Notes under the pieces: model-generated | Seen by the model: the letters and a program-made list of their open reading frames with translations, nothing else | Databases searched by the model: none | Told to the model about the DNA's origin: nothing | Assembly: GCF_011059135.1 (NCBI RefSeq) | Contig: NZ_JAALGD010000022.1 | Span: 1 to 56,327, forward strand | Source: Brevibacillus sp. SYP-B805 | Lineage (GTDB): Bacteria > Bacillota > Bacilli > Brevibacillales > Brevibacillaceae | Direction of reading: 5' to 3' | Length of the DNA stretch: 56,327 bases | Translations under genes and position numbers: made by a program | Shown here: positions 18,032 to 28,600 of the stretch, piece after piece | Layout of the letters: each line of letters starts with the position of its first letter | Numbering within the stretch: the first letter of the stretch is position 1

Positions 18032-19318
18032 ATGAAACGAGAGCGATCGGAACGTCTGCATGCAGAAGCATGCGAGGTGATATTGGGCGGGGTGAACAGT
18101 CCCTCCCGCTCTTTCAAGGCGGTTGGGGGCGGGGCCCCTGTCACGATGGAGAGGGCGCAGGGCGCCTATTTCTGGGATGTGGACGGCAACCGTTACATCG
18201 ATTATCTGGCGGCGTACGGCCCCATCATTACCGGCCATGCCCATCCCCATATCACGGCGGCCATTGCCCGGGCGGCGGAAAACGGCACCTTGTACGGCAC
18301 CCCGACGCCGTGGGAAATCCAGTTTGCCCGGATGATCCGCGACGCGATCCCGTCGATGGAGCGCATTCGCTTCAACAATTCCGGCACGGAAGCCGTGATG
18401 ACCTGCATTCGGGTGGCGCGCGCCTATACCGGGCGGACCAAAATCATCAAATTCGCCGGCTGCTACCACGGCCATTCCGACCTGGTGCTGGTCGCCGCCG
18501 GTTCCGGGCCGTCCACGCTGGGGATTCCGGACAGCGCCGGCATTCCGCAAAGCATCGCCAACGAAGTGATCACCGTGCCATACAATGATATCGACGCCTT
18601 CGCGGAGGCGCTTCGCCATTGGGGAAGCGAGACGGCAGCCGTGCTGGTGGAGCCGATCGTGGGCAATTTCGGGATCGTGCCGCCGAAGCCCGGCTTCCTG
18701 GAAGAGGTGAACCGTCTTGCCCATGCAGCCGGGGCGCTGGTGATTTACGACGAAGTGATCACCGCCTTCCGTTTCTGCTATGGCGGGGCGCAGAACCTGC
18801 TCGGCGTGGAGCCTGACTTGACGGCCCTGGGAAAAATCATCGGCGGCGGCCTGCCGATCGGCGCCTATGGCGGACGGCGCGCCATCATGGAACAGGTAGC
18901 GCCGCTTGGCCCCGCCTATCAGGCTGGAACGATGGCGGGTAATCCCGCTTCCATCCGGGCCGGCATCGCCTGCCTGGAGGTGCTGCAGCAGCCGGGCGTC
19001 TACGAGGAGTTCGAGCGGTTGGGCAGCCTGCTGGAGACCGGCATCCGGGATGCGGCGGCGAGACACGGTGTGGCGATCCAGCTGAACCGGGTGAAAGGGG
19101 CGCTGGCCGTTTATTTCACCGACGAACCCGTCATCGATTACGCCACCGCCCAAAAATCGGACGGCGAACGCTTCGCCGCCTTCTTCCGCCTGATGCTGGA
19201 TGAAGGCATCTGCCTCGCTCCCTCCAAGTATGAGGCATGGTTTATCACCACCGCCCATACGGAGGACGACATCCGGGAAACCATCGCGGCCGTCGACCGT
19301 TCGTTTGCCAAACTGTAA
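18032..19318 (+). CDS. gsaB: Glutamate-1-semialdehyde 2,1-aminomutase
   Basis: This 428-residue PLP enzyme converts glutamate-1-semialdehyde to 5-aminolevulinate for tetrapyrrole synthesis. Hallmarks are [30 protein letters not shown], the Asp in [10 protein letters not shown] and the PLP Lys in [17 protein letters not shown]. The ATG at 18032 follows GAGGGGG. It stands alone, without other hem genes, like gsaB of B. subtilis, which lies in the same ygaD-bcp-perR neighbourhood. Confidence 0.93.
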   Translation: MKRERSERLHAEACEVILGGVNSPSRSFKAVGGGAPVTMERAQGAYFWDVDGNRYIDYLAAYGPIITGHAHPHITAAIARAAENGTLYGTPTPWEIQFARMIRDAIPSMERIRFNNSGTEAVMTCIRVARAYTGRTKIIKFAGCYHGHSDLVLVAAGSGPSTLGIPDSAGIPQSIANEVITVPYNDIDAFAEALRHWGSETAAVLVEPIVGNFGIVPPKPGFLEEVNRLAHAAGALVIYDEVITAFRFCYGGAQNLLGVEPDLTALGKIIGGGLPIGAYGGRRAIMEQVAPLGPAYQAGTMAGNPASIRAGIACLEVLQQPGVYEEFERLGSLLETGIRDAAARHGVAIQLNRVKGALAVYFTDEPVIDYATAQKSDGERFAAFFRLMLDEGICLAPSKYEAWFITTAHTEDDIRETIAAVDRSFAKL

Positions 19319-19385
19319 CACCCATACCCGCTCCGGTGCCGGACATACTATGGAGGAACCATCCTTGTCCAGGAGGGAATTCCCT

Positions 19386-19526
19386 ATGTCCAAAGGCGAA
19401 AAAACTTTTCCGCAGCAGCCGGAGAAAACCATGGACCCGAAAATGAGCTCCAAAATGATGGAAGTGGTCGGCTTTCAGCATCCCCGGTTGACGGAGCACC
19501 ACCGGACGCAGAAGCACGACCGGTAA
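19386..19526 (+). CDS. Small hydrophilic protein of unknown function
   Basis: A 46-residue frame with an excellent AGGAGGG site 8 bases before its ATG. The product is basic and polar, with several His (HPRLTEHHRTQKHDR) and a Met-rich centre (DPKMSSKMMEVVGF); no membrane segment or Cys. It lies 67 bases after gsaB in the same direction and is followed by a hairpin. I do not recognise it. Confidence 0.5.
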   Translation: MSKGEKTFPQQPEKTMDPKMSSKMMEVVGFQHPRLTEHHRTQKHDR

Positions 19527-19553
19527 CGGACAACCAACCAAAGCCACAAGCGA

Positions 19554-19578
19554 GCGCCTGCGGTACACCCGCAGGCGC
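19554..19578 (+). terminator. Probable terminator after gsaB and the small gene
   Basis: GCGCCTGCGG pairs with CCGCAGGCGC around a short loop. The following stretch is only moderately T-rich, so efficiency is uncertain. Confidence 0.55.
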
Positions 19579-19762
19579 TGTCCGTCTTCCCCATCAACAA
19601 CTATGAACCGTGGAAAAGCATCCTCCCGGCGTTGCAAAAAAACATACGCCACCGTACAATTTTGGTGAAACCTGATCCTTTCCTGATCGTATGCATGGTT
19701 GTAGGACACCCTAGTAGGGATGGAATAAAATAGCACTATACTTCAAGGAGGAGTGAACCCCG

Positions 19763-20449
19763 ATGCTTTTCCACCCCATGGACTTTCTGATCTTTATTGC
19801 CTTCTTCCTGTCGTTATGGGCACAATTCCGCGTAAAAGGAACGTTCAACCGTTATGCCGATGTGCCCGCCTCTTCGGGCATGTCGGGTGCCGAAGCCGCA
19901 CGCCGCATGCTGGATGCCAACGGCCTGTCGCATATTCCGGTGGAGCATGTGCCCGGCACGCTGACCGACCATTACGATCCGATCAGCCGTACGGTGCGGC
20001 TGTCTGATCCGGTCTATTTCGGCCATTCGATCTCCGCGCTGGCGGTGGCCTGCCATGAGGTAGGGCATGCGATCCAGCACAAGGTGTCCTATCCGATGCT
20101 GGTGGCGCGCCATTATATCTTCCCGGTCGTCAACTTCAGTTCCGGCATCGCGCCGCTGCTGCTGATCGCAGGCTTTGTGCTCCACTGGGGCAACCTGATC
20201 CTCTTGGGCATCATTCTGTTCAGCGCGGCCGTCGCATTCCAGCTGATTACGCTTCCGGTGGAGTTTAACGCGAGCAGCCGGGCGAAGAAGCTGATGGTGC
20301 AGATGGGCTTCATCCGCAACATCGAAGAGGAAGGCGTCAGCAAGGTGCTCGGCGCAGCGGCCCTGACCTATGTGGCTGCCGCCCTGATCTCGCTCCTGGA
20401 GCTGGTCAAATACGTGATGATTTTCAACAGTTCGTCGGATGAAGACTAA
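19763..20449 (+). CDS. YugP-like zinc metallopeptidase (membrane)
   Basis: This 228-residue membrane protein matches the YugP family of predicted zinc peptidases. An N-terminal membrane segment precedes the zinc site ACHEVGHAIQH (HExxH, about 92-102), two more membrane segments follow at about 118-160, and FNASSRAKKLM supplies the conserved Asn/Glu-rich region. The substrate is unknown for the family. The ATG at 19763 follows AAGGAGGAG with 13 bases between, slightly long. Confidence 0.9.
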   Translation: MLFHPMDFLIFIAFFLSLWAQFRVKGTFNRYADVPASSGMSGAEAARRMLDANGLSHIPVEHVPGTLTDHYDPISRTVRLSDPVYFGHSISALAVACHEVGHAIQHKVSYPMLVARHYIFPVVNFSSGIAPLLLIAGFVLHWGNLILLGIILFSAAVAFQLITLPVEFNASSRAKKLMVQMGFIRNIEEEGVSKVLGAAALTYVAAALISLLELVKYVMIFNSSSDED

Positions 20450-20467
20450 AAGCACATGGATCGCCGC

Positions 20468-20499
20468 AGCACGGCCTCTTGACGGGGCCGTGCTTTTCT
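20468..20499 (+). terminator. Terminator after the YugP-like gene
   Basis: AGCACGGCC and GGCCGTGCT form a stem followed by TTTTCT. Confidence 0.85.
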
Positions 20500-20520
20500 C
20501 TGCGGGGCCATCGCAGCACC

Positions 20521-20549
20521 TCGACACCTGCTCGTTCCTTTCATATAAT
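20521..20549 (+). promoter_or_regulatory. Sigma-A-type promoter of the RpiR gene
   Basis: TCGACA (20521-20526) and TATAAT (20544-20549) are 17 bases apart, about 45 bases upstream of the RpiR start. Confidence 0.7.
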
Positions 20550-20595
20550 GGAGAAGCATAGAGAGTGCGAGTTCACGCAAAGGAGCACCAGCCGA

Positions 20596-21462
20596 ATGAA
20601 CCCTTCATCCTCCCTCGGTTCGCAGAGCGCGTTTGCGCGGATCAGGGCCGCGTCTCCCCAATTAAGCGCCAAAGAACAGCAGATCGCCGAGTATATCCTC
20701 GAGCATCCGGATCAAATCATCCATTTGTCGATTACGGAATTGGCCGACCTGTGCGAATGCGCCGAAGCCACCATCTTCCGGCTGTGCCGCCGGCTCGGGT
20801 ATCGCGGCTACCAGGCGTTTAAAATTGCGCTGGCCAGCGAGGTGGTCGCTCCGCTGCAAAGCATCCATCAGGAGATCCAGCCGGACGACGATCTGCAGGT
20901 GCTGGCGGAGAAGATTTTCACCGCCAACATGGAGACCCTGCGGGATTCGCTGCAGATCCTGAACCGGGAAACGCTGGCCCTTGCGATCGAATGGCTGTCC
21001 GGGGCGACTCGGATCGAATTTTACGGCTGCGGCGGTTCTGCCGTCATCGCCCAGGATGCCTATCACAAGTTCATGCGGATCGGCATTCCCTGCGTCTGGC
21101 ACGCCGACCCCCACTATCAGGTGATGTCCGCCGCCCTTCTCAAGCCGGGGGCCGTTGTTGTCGGCATCTCCCATTCGGGTTCCAACAAGGATATCCTGGA
21201 AGCGGTAAAAGTGGCGAAACAGGCCGGAGCAACCACCATCGGCATCACCAGCTACGGGAAGTCACCGCTCAACAAGCTGGTTGATCTCTGCCTGTTCACG
21301 GCTTCGCGGGAAACGGTTTTCCGCACGGAAGCCCTCTCTTCCCGGCTCGCGCAGCTGAGTCTGCTTGATCTGCTGTACGTGGCCGTATCGCTGCGTCATC
21401 AGGACGAGACGGTGCTGAACATTCAAAAAATCAGAGAAGCCATTTCGCTGAAACGGCTCTAG
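20596..21462 (+). CDS. RpiR/MurR family transcriptional regulator
   Basis: This 288-residue regulator has an N-terminal HTH_6 domain (about 1-80; LSITELADLCECAEATIFRLCRRLGYRGYQAFK) and a C-terminal SIS sugar-phosphate-binding domain (about 125-265; FYGCGGSAVIAQDAYHKF, VVVGISHSGSNKDI). The family responds to phosphosugars. The ATG at 20596 follows AAAGGAG; an upstream frame start lies before the promoter. No sugar-utilisation genes adjoin it, so the effector is unknown. The downstream dehydrogenase is separated by a terminator. Confidence 0.9.
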   Translation: MNPSSSLGSQSAFARIRAASPQLSAKEQQIAEYILEHPDQIIHLSITELADLCECAEATIFRLCRRLGYRGYQAFKIALASEVVAPLQSIHQEIQPDDDLQVLAEKIFTANMETLRDSLQILNRETLALAIEWLSGATRIEFYGCGGSAVIAQDAYHKFMRIGIPCVWHADPHYQVMSAALLKPGAVVVGISHSGSNKDILEAVKVAKQAGATTIGITSYGKSPLNKLVDLCLFTASRETVFRTEALSSRLAQLSLLDLLYVAVSLRHQDETVLNIQKIREAISLKRL

Positions 21463-21474
21463 GCAACCACGCTG

Positions 21475-21508
21475 CCAACCGGTCGCATTGCAGACCGGTT
21501 GGTTTTTT
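21475..21508 (+). terminator. Terminator after the RpiR gene
   Basis: CCAACCGGTC and GACCGGTTGG form a perfect stem followed by six T. Confidence 0.92.
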
Positions 21509-21550
21509 GTATACTATTCCTGTGACTGACGTGGGAAAGGAGACAACAAC

Positions 21551-22411
21551 ATGAAGATTGGATGGATCGGCCTGGGCCATATGGGCAATCCCATGGCTGC
21601 CAATCTGCTGAAAGCAGGCCATGAAGTGACGGTCTGGAACAGGAGCAGAGAGAAGGCGGAACCGCTTCTCCAACAGGGAGCCCGCATGGCCGACCGGCCG
21701 GCAGAGCTGATGGAATCGTGCGACGTCGTGATCTCCATGGTGAGCGACGACGAGGCGGTCAAAGAGGTGTATCTCGGCCAGCACGGCCTGCTGCACGGAC
21801 AAGCGGCCGGCAAAATCGCCATCGATATGAGCACGATCTCGCCGGCAACCTCCCGCTACCTGGCGGAACGCTGCCGTGAACGCGGCGTCTCGTTTCTGGA
21901 TGCGCCGGTGTCCGGCAGCGTCCAGCCGGCCCGTGAAGGCACGCTGATCATCATGGTCGGCGGCGAACGGAAAACATATGAGCAGGTGAAACCGCTCTTC
22001 GATGTGCTGGGCAAAATGTCCCTGTATCTCGGCGACAACGGCAGCGGCAGCAAAGCCAAGTTGGCCATCAACCTGCTGCTTGGCATTACCGTGCAAGGCC
22101 TTGCGGAGACCATGCTGTACGCGAAGAAGCAGGGGATTGATCCGCGGGATATGCTGACCATCATCACCGAGAGCGCGGTCGGCACGCCGATTGCCCGCGG
22201 CAAGGCACCCTTGATTCTGGAGAACCGATTCCCGTCCGCCTTTCCGCTGAAGCATATGGCCAAAGATCTGCGCCTCGTCCATGAAACCGGCGCGTCCTCT
22301 CCCTTGGCCGAATCCGTGTACGCCAGCTACCGGGCGGCTCTGGACGAAGGGCTGGGCGATCAGGATGTGATGGCCATCCTGCGCTATCTCGCGGGAGATA
22401 TCCGCTCATAA
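21551..22411 (+). CDS. NAD(P)-dependent beta-hydroxyacid dehydrogenase
   Basis: This 286-residue enzyme belongs to the 3-hydroxyisobutyrate / tartronate semialdehyde reductase family. It has the nucleotide motif GWIGLGHMGNPMAANL, the substrate motif DAPVSGSVQPAREGTL, and GSGSKAKLAINLLLG with the catalytic Lys. The exact substrate cannot be assigned. GGAG upstream supports the ATG at 21551. Confidence 0.9.
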   Translation: MKIGWIGLGHMGNPMAANLLKAGHEVTVWNRSREKAEPLLQQGARMADRPAELMESCDVVISMVSDDEAVKEVYLGQHGLLHGQAAGKIAIDMSTISPATSRYLAERCRERGVSFLDAPVSGSVQPAREGTLIIMVGGERKTYEQVKPLFDVLGKMSLYLGDNGSGSKAKLAINLLLGITVQGLAETMLYAKKQGIDPRDMLTIITESAVGTPIARGKAPLILENRFPSAFPLKHMAKDLRLVHETGASSPLAESVYASYRAALDEGLGDQDVMAILRYLAGDIRS

Positions 22412-22413
22412 CA

Positions 22414-22442
22414 ACAGGGGAGCCTGTCCGGCTCCCCTGTTT
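22414..22442. terminator. Bidirectional terminator
   Basis: ACAGGGGAGCC and GGCTCCCCTGT pair around a 5-base loop, between two convergent genes. The plus side ends in TTT. Confidence 0.75.
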
Positions 22443-23521
22443 CAACTGTGCCATTCATACGGGATCGGTGCAAGATCAGCGACATAAAAAGACTTTCCAT
22501 CCCTTGCCCAGCCGACAAATCGGAGGTTATCCCAATATTTCGCAAACGGTATTGCAGGAAAATAAAAGAAACGGGACTTATCCTGATACCGGATGGTTTC
22601 TCTGGCGTCAGCTCCTGCACCAATAGGACCGAGGGGCTGGACGCCCACATACGCATGACTCATCGGAGACCAATGAATATCGGTTACTTTTGACCCTTCT
22701 CCCAGATTCACAACGTTTCCTGCCAGATCCTTCAGCAGGATGGCATTCCCCGCATAGCCAACGGAAACGCTCAGGTCAGGCGAAAAAGACGGGAAATCAC
22801 GACCACCTGAGAGTTGTGTTTCTCCCGAGGTGATATCCAGTCGTTTGATCAATGATTTTTTGGCCGATGGTGCTTGCTCCCATTGTCCGTAGTAATACAC
22901 ATGTTGGGAGTCGGGGTGCCAATACAACTTGTTCTCGTGATATTCCTTCCAATACACATCAACCGTAAACGAGTCCCGAAGCGTCACCGCTGACGTCTCC
23001 AGGTCCAGGATATAGAGGGCCGCTTGTTTCTGGTGTTCCTGGGAAAGATCTTTTCTTGTCAAAATGGCTAGATGTTTTTCATCCGGGGACACAACCATAT
23101 CCACGATGGCAGAGGCGTCTTCCAACACTGCCAGTTCACGTCTTTCCCGGGTTTCGGGGTTATACAGGACGAAATGGTTACCCTCAACGATGACAAGCAA
23201 ATCGTGTTTGGGGTACCATGTCCCTGGCCCAGCCAGAGGTGTGAATTGCTGCAAGGCGAAATCAAACACGTAATAGGAAAGCTGATTGGTCGCTGGATCA
23301 ATCCTTTCGGTATAGAGAAAACGTTCACCGGGAGAGAGTGACGCCCAATGCATCGGGGTCAATCGTCCCACGATCTGGGCGGGTTTCTTGGGGTCGGTAA
23401 ACACCTTGTAAATGATCGTTCTCTCCGCAGCAGGTGACCCCTGGTTGGAATTGGCGAGCGTATCATTCCCTCCGAAAGAGCAGAGGAGGAGAGCGGCAAG
23501 AATGGTCAGGATTCGTTTCAT
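22442..23521 (-). CDS. Secreted protein with TolB/WD-like propeller repeats
   Basis: This 359-residue protein has a signal peptide (MKRILTILAALLLC, cleavage likely near TLANS). The rest shows repeated motifs of the TolB/propeller type: LSPGERFLYTERI, VSPDEKHLAILTRKD, WHPDSQHVYYYG, FSPDLSVSVGYAG, WSPMSHAYVG, each beginning with a P-D-like turn. LLLC does not fit a good lipobox, so normal secretion is more likely than lipidation. ATG at 23521 follows GGGAG. Local codon use is more A/T-rich than its neighbours, hinting at a later arrival. Function unknown. Confidence 0.75.
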   Translation of the reverse strand: MKRILTILAALLLCSFGGNDTLANSNQGSPAAERTIIYKVFTDPKKPAQIVGRLTPMHWASLSPGERFLYTERIDPATNQLSYYVFDFALQQFTPLAGPGTWYPKHDLLVIVEGNHFVLYNPETRERRELAVLEDASAIVDMVVSPDEKHLAILTRKDLSQEHQKQAALYILDLETSAVTLRDSFTVDVYWKEYHENKLYWHPDSQHVYYYGQWEQAPSAKKSLIKRLDITSGETQLSGGRDFPSFSPDLSVSVGYAGNAILLKDLAGNVVNLGEGSKVTDIHWSPMSHAYVGVQPLGPIGAGADARETIRYQDKSRFFYFPAIPFAKYWDNLRFVGWARDGKSFYVADLAPIPYEWHS

Positions 23522-23625
23522 AGATTCACTCCCATTCGAAATCAACCATATTTTTACATTATACACAACCATACTGGTTTGGGTATAGGGCAGGTTTGGA
23601 AGCAGCAATCGCCTGACAAAAGAAA

Positions 23626-23668
23626 AAACCAGCCTGCCCCATTTGAGGGGTTGGACTGGTTTTTGCGT
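23626..23668. terminator. Bidirectional terminator
   Basis: AAAACCAG and CTGGTTTT enclose an inner CCCCATTTGAGGGG hairpin; A and T runs flank both sides. It ends the RND/two-component operon on the minus strand. Confidence 0.8.
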
Positions 23669-23681
23669 GATATACGGTACA

Positions 23682-24953
23682 TCACCGATGCCCTCTGCAC
23701 GGGAGCGACACCGTAAACGTGCTCCCCACCCCCACTTCGCTTTCCGCGCGAATCTTGCCGCCATGGGCTTCCACAATCCACTTGGCGATCGACAGCCCCA
23801 ATCCGGTTCCGTCCGTTTCGCGGGAGCGCATTTTGTCCCCCCGGAAAAACCGGTCGAAGATAAAGGCGATGTCTTCCTTGGGAATGCCGATGCCGGTGTC
23901 TTCCACCGCCAGCGTGGCCCAATTTCCTTCCCGCCTGCACGTGACCGTAATGCGTCCCGCTTCATGCGAGTATTTCAGCGCGTTATCCAGCAGGATGACC
24001 ATCAACTGCTGCAGGCGTTCTTTATCCCCCATCAGTTCTACAGGCGGCTCAATCCTGGTCTGAATCCGGATATTTTTCAGGACGGCAAGCTGCTCAAAGG
24101 TCTGCACGCTGTTCTGCACGATCTCGTCCAATCTGACCCGTTCCTTCATAATCTGCAGCTCGTTGGAATCGGAACGGGCCAGCGTCAGCAGATCGGAGAC
24201 CAGCTTGTTCAATCGTTTGGTCTCCTGGATGCTGACGGAGATATGTTCGCTTTCCTGTTCAATCGTATGATCGGGATAGCGGAACAAGCGTTCCAGATTG
24301 ACCAGAATCACGGAAAGCGGCGTCCGCAGTTCATGGGAAGCGTCTGCGATGAACTGCTGCTGCTTTTCCCAGGACCGCTGAATGGGCACCAGCGCCCGTT
24401 TGGCCAGAAAGAGTCCGGCGACAACGGCGATGATGATGCTGACGATCCCGCCGGCTCCCAGTACATAGAGCAGGGTTTCCAGCATCTTTTCCTCCGGCTC
24501 GAGGTTGCAGATGAGCTGAATGTACCGGACCGTTCTCCACGGCCCGTCCTCCACTTCTGCCGGGTTGACGGGGATGGTATACACCCGGTACGGCTGGCCG
24601 TTAACCGTCCGTGTCTCAATGCGTTCCTCGTCCGCTTCGGGGCGGAAGTTGAGCAGGTCTTCCTGCTCGATGGCTTCGCCGGCATCCTTGCGATAGATCT
24701 GCCCGCGCTCATCCCACAGCAGGACCACAATCCTGCGATCCATATTCGGCCCCTTTCTTCTCTCAAAACGCAGCATCGGCACCGGCAGCGGTGCCTGGCT
24801 GACTCGCTTGCCGATCTGCAGCAGTTCCTGGTCCACCTGCGAAAACAGGCGGTAGTGAATGGAGGCGTACAAGGCGGTTCCCAGGCCGTTCAACAGCAGG
24901 ACGAAGACGATCACATTGAGGGTCACCAGGCGAATCTGGGTTTTTCTAAACAT
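23682..24953 (-). CDS. Sensor histidine kinase of the RND operon
   Basis: This 423-residue membrane kinase has a membrane helix at about 10-30, an extracytoplasmic domain of about 120 residues, a second helix at about 165-187, the H-box ADASHELRTPLSV (about 205-217), N-box VILLDNALKYS, G1 DTGIGI and G2 GTGLGLSIAKW. It overlaps the response regulator stop by 8 bases and presumably phosphorylates it. The signal is unknown; substrates or damage relevant to the linked RND pump are likely. Confidence 0.93.
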   Translation of the reverse strand: MFRKTQIRLVTLNVIVFVLLLNGLGTALYASIHYRLFSQVDQELLQIGKRVSQAPLPVPMLRFERRKGPNMDRRIVVLLWDERGQIYRKDAGEAIEQEDLLNFRPEADEERIETRTVNGQPYRVYTIPVNPAEVEDGPWRTVRYIQLICNLEPEEKMLETLLYVLGAGGIVSIIIAVVAGLFLAKRALVPIQRSWEKQQQFIADASHELRTPLSVILVNLERLFRYPDHTIEQESEHISVSIQETKRLNKLVSDLLTLARSDSNELQIMKERVRLDEIVQNSVQTFEQLAVLKNIRIQTRIEPPVELMGDKERLQQLMVILLDNALKYSHEAGRITVTCRREGNWATLAVEDTGIGIPKEDIAFIFDRFFRGDKMRSRETDGTGLGLSIAKWIVEAHGGKIRAESEVGVGSTFTVSLPCRGHR

Positions 24954-25632
24954 GCTCCTTGGGTCCCTTCAGGATGTAACCGACGTTGCGGATCGTGCGG
25001 ATGTAGTGGTCGCAGCCGTGGTCCGCCAACTTTTTGCGCAGGTAGTGGACGTACAGGTCCACAATCCCGCTGTTTGCCTCCGAGTCGATGCCCCATACCC
25101 GGTCGAAGATTTGGTCGCGGGTCAATATCTGTTCCCGGTTGTGCAGGAAATACTGCAGCAAATCATATTCCTTGCTGGTCAGCTTCAACGGATGCTGATC
25201 CACATAGCCATCGTGTTCATTGGTTTTCAGCGAGATGGGTCCGTACGACAGCTCGCCTTCCATGCCGATCTTGCCGTTGCGCCGCAGGAGCGCCCGCGTG
25301 CGGGCCAGCAGCTCTTCCACGGCAAAAGGCTTGACGAGATAATCGTCGGCCCCCGCATCCAATCCCTCCACGCGGGCCTCGACGCTGTCCTTGGCGGTGA
25401 GAAACAGCACCGGCGTCAGGTTCCCTTTCGCCCGCAGTCGTTTGACGATCGACAAACCGTCCAGGCCGGGCATCATGATGTCCAGGATCAGCAGGTCATA
25501 AATGCCGCGCTCGGCGAGCAGCAGCCCTTCGTCGCCCCGGTCGGCGCAGTCGACCTGATATCCTTCCTCCCGCAGGACGCCGGAGATGGCCTGGAGCAGC
25601 AAGCGCTCGTCTTCTACGGCCAAAATACGCAC
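24946..25632 (-). CDS. OmpR-family response regulator
   Basis: This 228-residue regulator has a receiver domain (phospho-acceptor Asp in LLILDIMMPG, conserved Lys in YLVKPF) and a C-terminal winged helix (KLTSKEYDLLQYF..VDLYVHYLRKKL). It lies between the RND permease and its kinase and likely controls the operon. The gap to the permease is 60 bases with no clear terminator. Confidence 0.93.
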   Translation of the reverse strand: MRILAVEDERLLLQAISGVLREEGYQVDCADRGDEGLLLAERGIYDLLILDIMMPGLDGLSIVKRLRAKGNLTPVLFLTAKDSVEARVEGLDAGADDYLVKPFAVEELLARTRALLRRNGKIGMEGELSYGPISLKTNEHDGYVDQHPLKLTSKEYDLLQYFLHNREQILTRDQIFDRVWGIDSEANSGIVDLYVHYLRKKLADHGCDHYIRTIRNVGYILKGPKEHV

Positions 25633-25692
25633 TGCAAATCCCTTCTTTCGTGGAAAAGTGGCATCCGATGAATGCCACTTGTCGTTCCTCTT

Positions 25693-28600
25693 CTATTTTT
25701 CTATACTAGCAGGATTCATCCTCCGAAAAGGCAGGAAAATATGGACAACTTTTTTCAACCGCGCTGCCATGTCATCCAGAATGGTATAGACGACCGGGAT
25801 TACCACCAGCGTCAGCAGCGTGGAAAACAGCAGTCCGCCAATCACCACGGTCGCCATCGGTGCCTGGGATTCGCCCCCTTCGCCAAATCCCAGCGCCAGC
25901 GGCAGCAGTCCCAACACGGTACACAAGGTGGTCATCAGAATGGGACGCAGCCGGATCGGGGCCGCCGTCAGGATCGCCTCTGTCCGGCTGACGCCCTGTC
26001 TGCGCAGGATGTTGGTAAAGTCGATCAGCACGATCGCGTTGCGCACCACAATCCCGGCCAGCAGGATAATCCCGATAAATGCCGGAATGCTGAGGGGACG
26101 TCCCGTTACCCACAGGCTGAAGCTGGCTCCGAAGAACGAGAGCGGAACGGAGAGCATGATCGACAGCGGATAGACCAGCGATTCAAACTGGGCCGCCAGG
26201 ATGATGTAAACCAGCACCACGGCAAGGATAAAGGCCAGGATCATGCTGCGCGTGGTATCGTCCAGCTGCTGGTTTTCCCCCTGCTGCTCGATCACGTAGC
26301 CGGGCGGGGTCGGAAACGCTGCCACGATCTTGTTGATTTCCTCGGAGACGCTTCCCAGATCGCGGCCGGGGGCAAGCATGGCGGTCACCGTCACCACCCG
26401 TGCCTGATTGTAGCGCTGGATGGAGGGAGGGCCGCTTTCGAGAGAAACCGTCGCCACATCCTTCACCTGCACTTTTTCCCCATTGGATGTGTTGATCAGC
26501 AGGTTTTCAATATCCTGCATGCTGGCTGCACGCTCCCGGTTGGTCGTGACGGTCACATCGATCTCGGTGCCGCCCGTTTCAAATCGGGTCGCCACCTGAT
26601 CGCGCAGGGCCGCCTGGATCGCGCTTGACAGGGACGCCTGCGTGACCCCCAGCTCGGCCGCTCTCACGCGGTCGAGCGTCACCTGGATTTCGGGACTGGA
26701 TTCCTCCAGGGTGTTGTCGGCTTCCCGCACGCCGTCCACCTCGGCGATCGCCGCCGTCAGCCGCTGGGCCAGGTCTGTCAGCGTTTCCTCATCGTTTCCT
26801 CTGACGGCGTAGGCGATCGGGGCGGAGCCTCCGCCGAAGCCCTGCCCGCCCAAACCGGGCATTCCCATTCCTCCCGCCGCGCTCACTCTGACTCTCGCTC
26901 CCGGGAAGCGGTTCAGCTTTTGCCGGATCTCTTCCACGATCTCCGCGGTCGTGCGCTTCCGCTTGGAAAGGTCGGAGAGAATCAGCAGAAGGGAAGCTGA
27001 CGAGCTTGACGCGTTGTTGCCCCGCATGGCACTGGCGCTGCCAAGGCTGGTAAAGATCGTCTCCACCTCGGGAATCTTCGAGACGATGGTTTGCGCCACG
27101 GTCAGGGTCTCCTGGGTTTTCTCCAATTCCGTTCCGTTCGGCAGCGAAATGGAGATGCTTACCTGTCCCTGGTCGGTGGTGGGCATTAATTCCATGCCGA
27201 TGAACGGCACGAGGGCAACCCCGGCGAGCAGGGAGGCAATCCCGACGGCCACGACCGTTTTGCGGTGGCTGAGCGACCAGGCGAGCAGCCGTCCATACAC
27301 GGAATGTTTGCTGGCGGCCTTCCGTTCCTCCCCGCGGCCCGCCGCTTTTTGCAGATGTGCGGCCGTCCATTTCACGGTGAGCATCGGGGTGACCGTCAGC
27401 GACACGACCAGCGAGGCCAACAGGGCAAAGGAGACCGTCACGCCGAGATCCCGGAAGAGCTGTGCCGTCACGCCCTCCACGAAAACGATGGGGAAAAAGA
27501 CGGCAACCGTGGTCAGGGTGGCCGCAATCACCGGCATCGCAACTTCCTTCGTTCCCGTCACGGCTGCCTTGCTGATGGGCAGACCGTTCTCCCGATGGCG
27601 GTGGATGTTTTCCAGCACGACGATGGCGTCATCCACGATCATCCCGATCCCGAGCGTCAATCCTCCCAGGCTCATGGTGTTGATCGACATGTCGGCAAAA
27701 AACATCAGGGCGAACGTGGCGATCACCGAGATCGGAATCGCCGTGCTGATGATGAGGGTATTGCTGATGCTCTTCAGGAAGAGCCAGATGATCAGGATCG
27801 CCAGCACCCCGCCGACCAGGGTATCGTGCACCAGCGTATCGATGGAGGCACGGATAAACTGGGACTGGTCGGAAAGGGTGAAAAACGTCATATTGGCAGG
27901 CAGGGTTGTTTTCAGCTTGTTCAGTTCTTCATGGATCCCGTCAACGACCTGCACCGTATTGGTTCCCGACTGCTTCATGATGGACAGGGAAACCGTCGGC
28001 TGGCCGTTCAAACGGTTGTCAATGGAAACTTCCTTGTAGCCTTCCTGCACGACGGCAATGTCCCCCAGAAGAACATGGCCGTCGTTTTTCAAGGGGATGG
28101 CCACCTTGCGGATATCGTCCACCGAGGTGAATTTGCCGATGGAACGGACCGTGTAGGAGGTGCCGCCTTCGGTTACCTTCCCCCCCGGTGAATCGATGTT
28201 CTGGTTCCTCAGCTGCTGGTTGATATCCGATATCGTCAGGCCGTACTGCTCCAGCCTGCTTTGATCGATCAGGACCTTGATCTCTCGCTCCATTCCGCCG
28301 GACACCGTCACGGAGGCTACGCCATTCACCCTCTCCAGATAGGGAACGATCTGTTCGTCGACAAAGGAGCGCAGCTGATCCGGCCCCATATCGGCCGAGA
28401 TCGCCAGGGTGAGCACCGGCGTGCTGTTCGGATCGAACCGCATGACGGTCGGCGCGTCGGCATCGTCCGGCAGCGAGCGTCTGGCCCGCTCCACCTTTTG
28501 CTGAATCTCCGTAAACGCTTCGTCCATGTCGGCCCCATAGTCAAACTCAACCGTTACCTGCGAGGAGCCTTCCCGTGAGACGGAGCGCACAGATTTGATC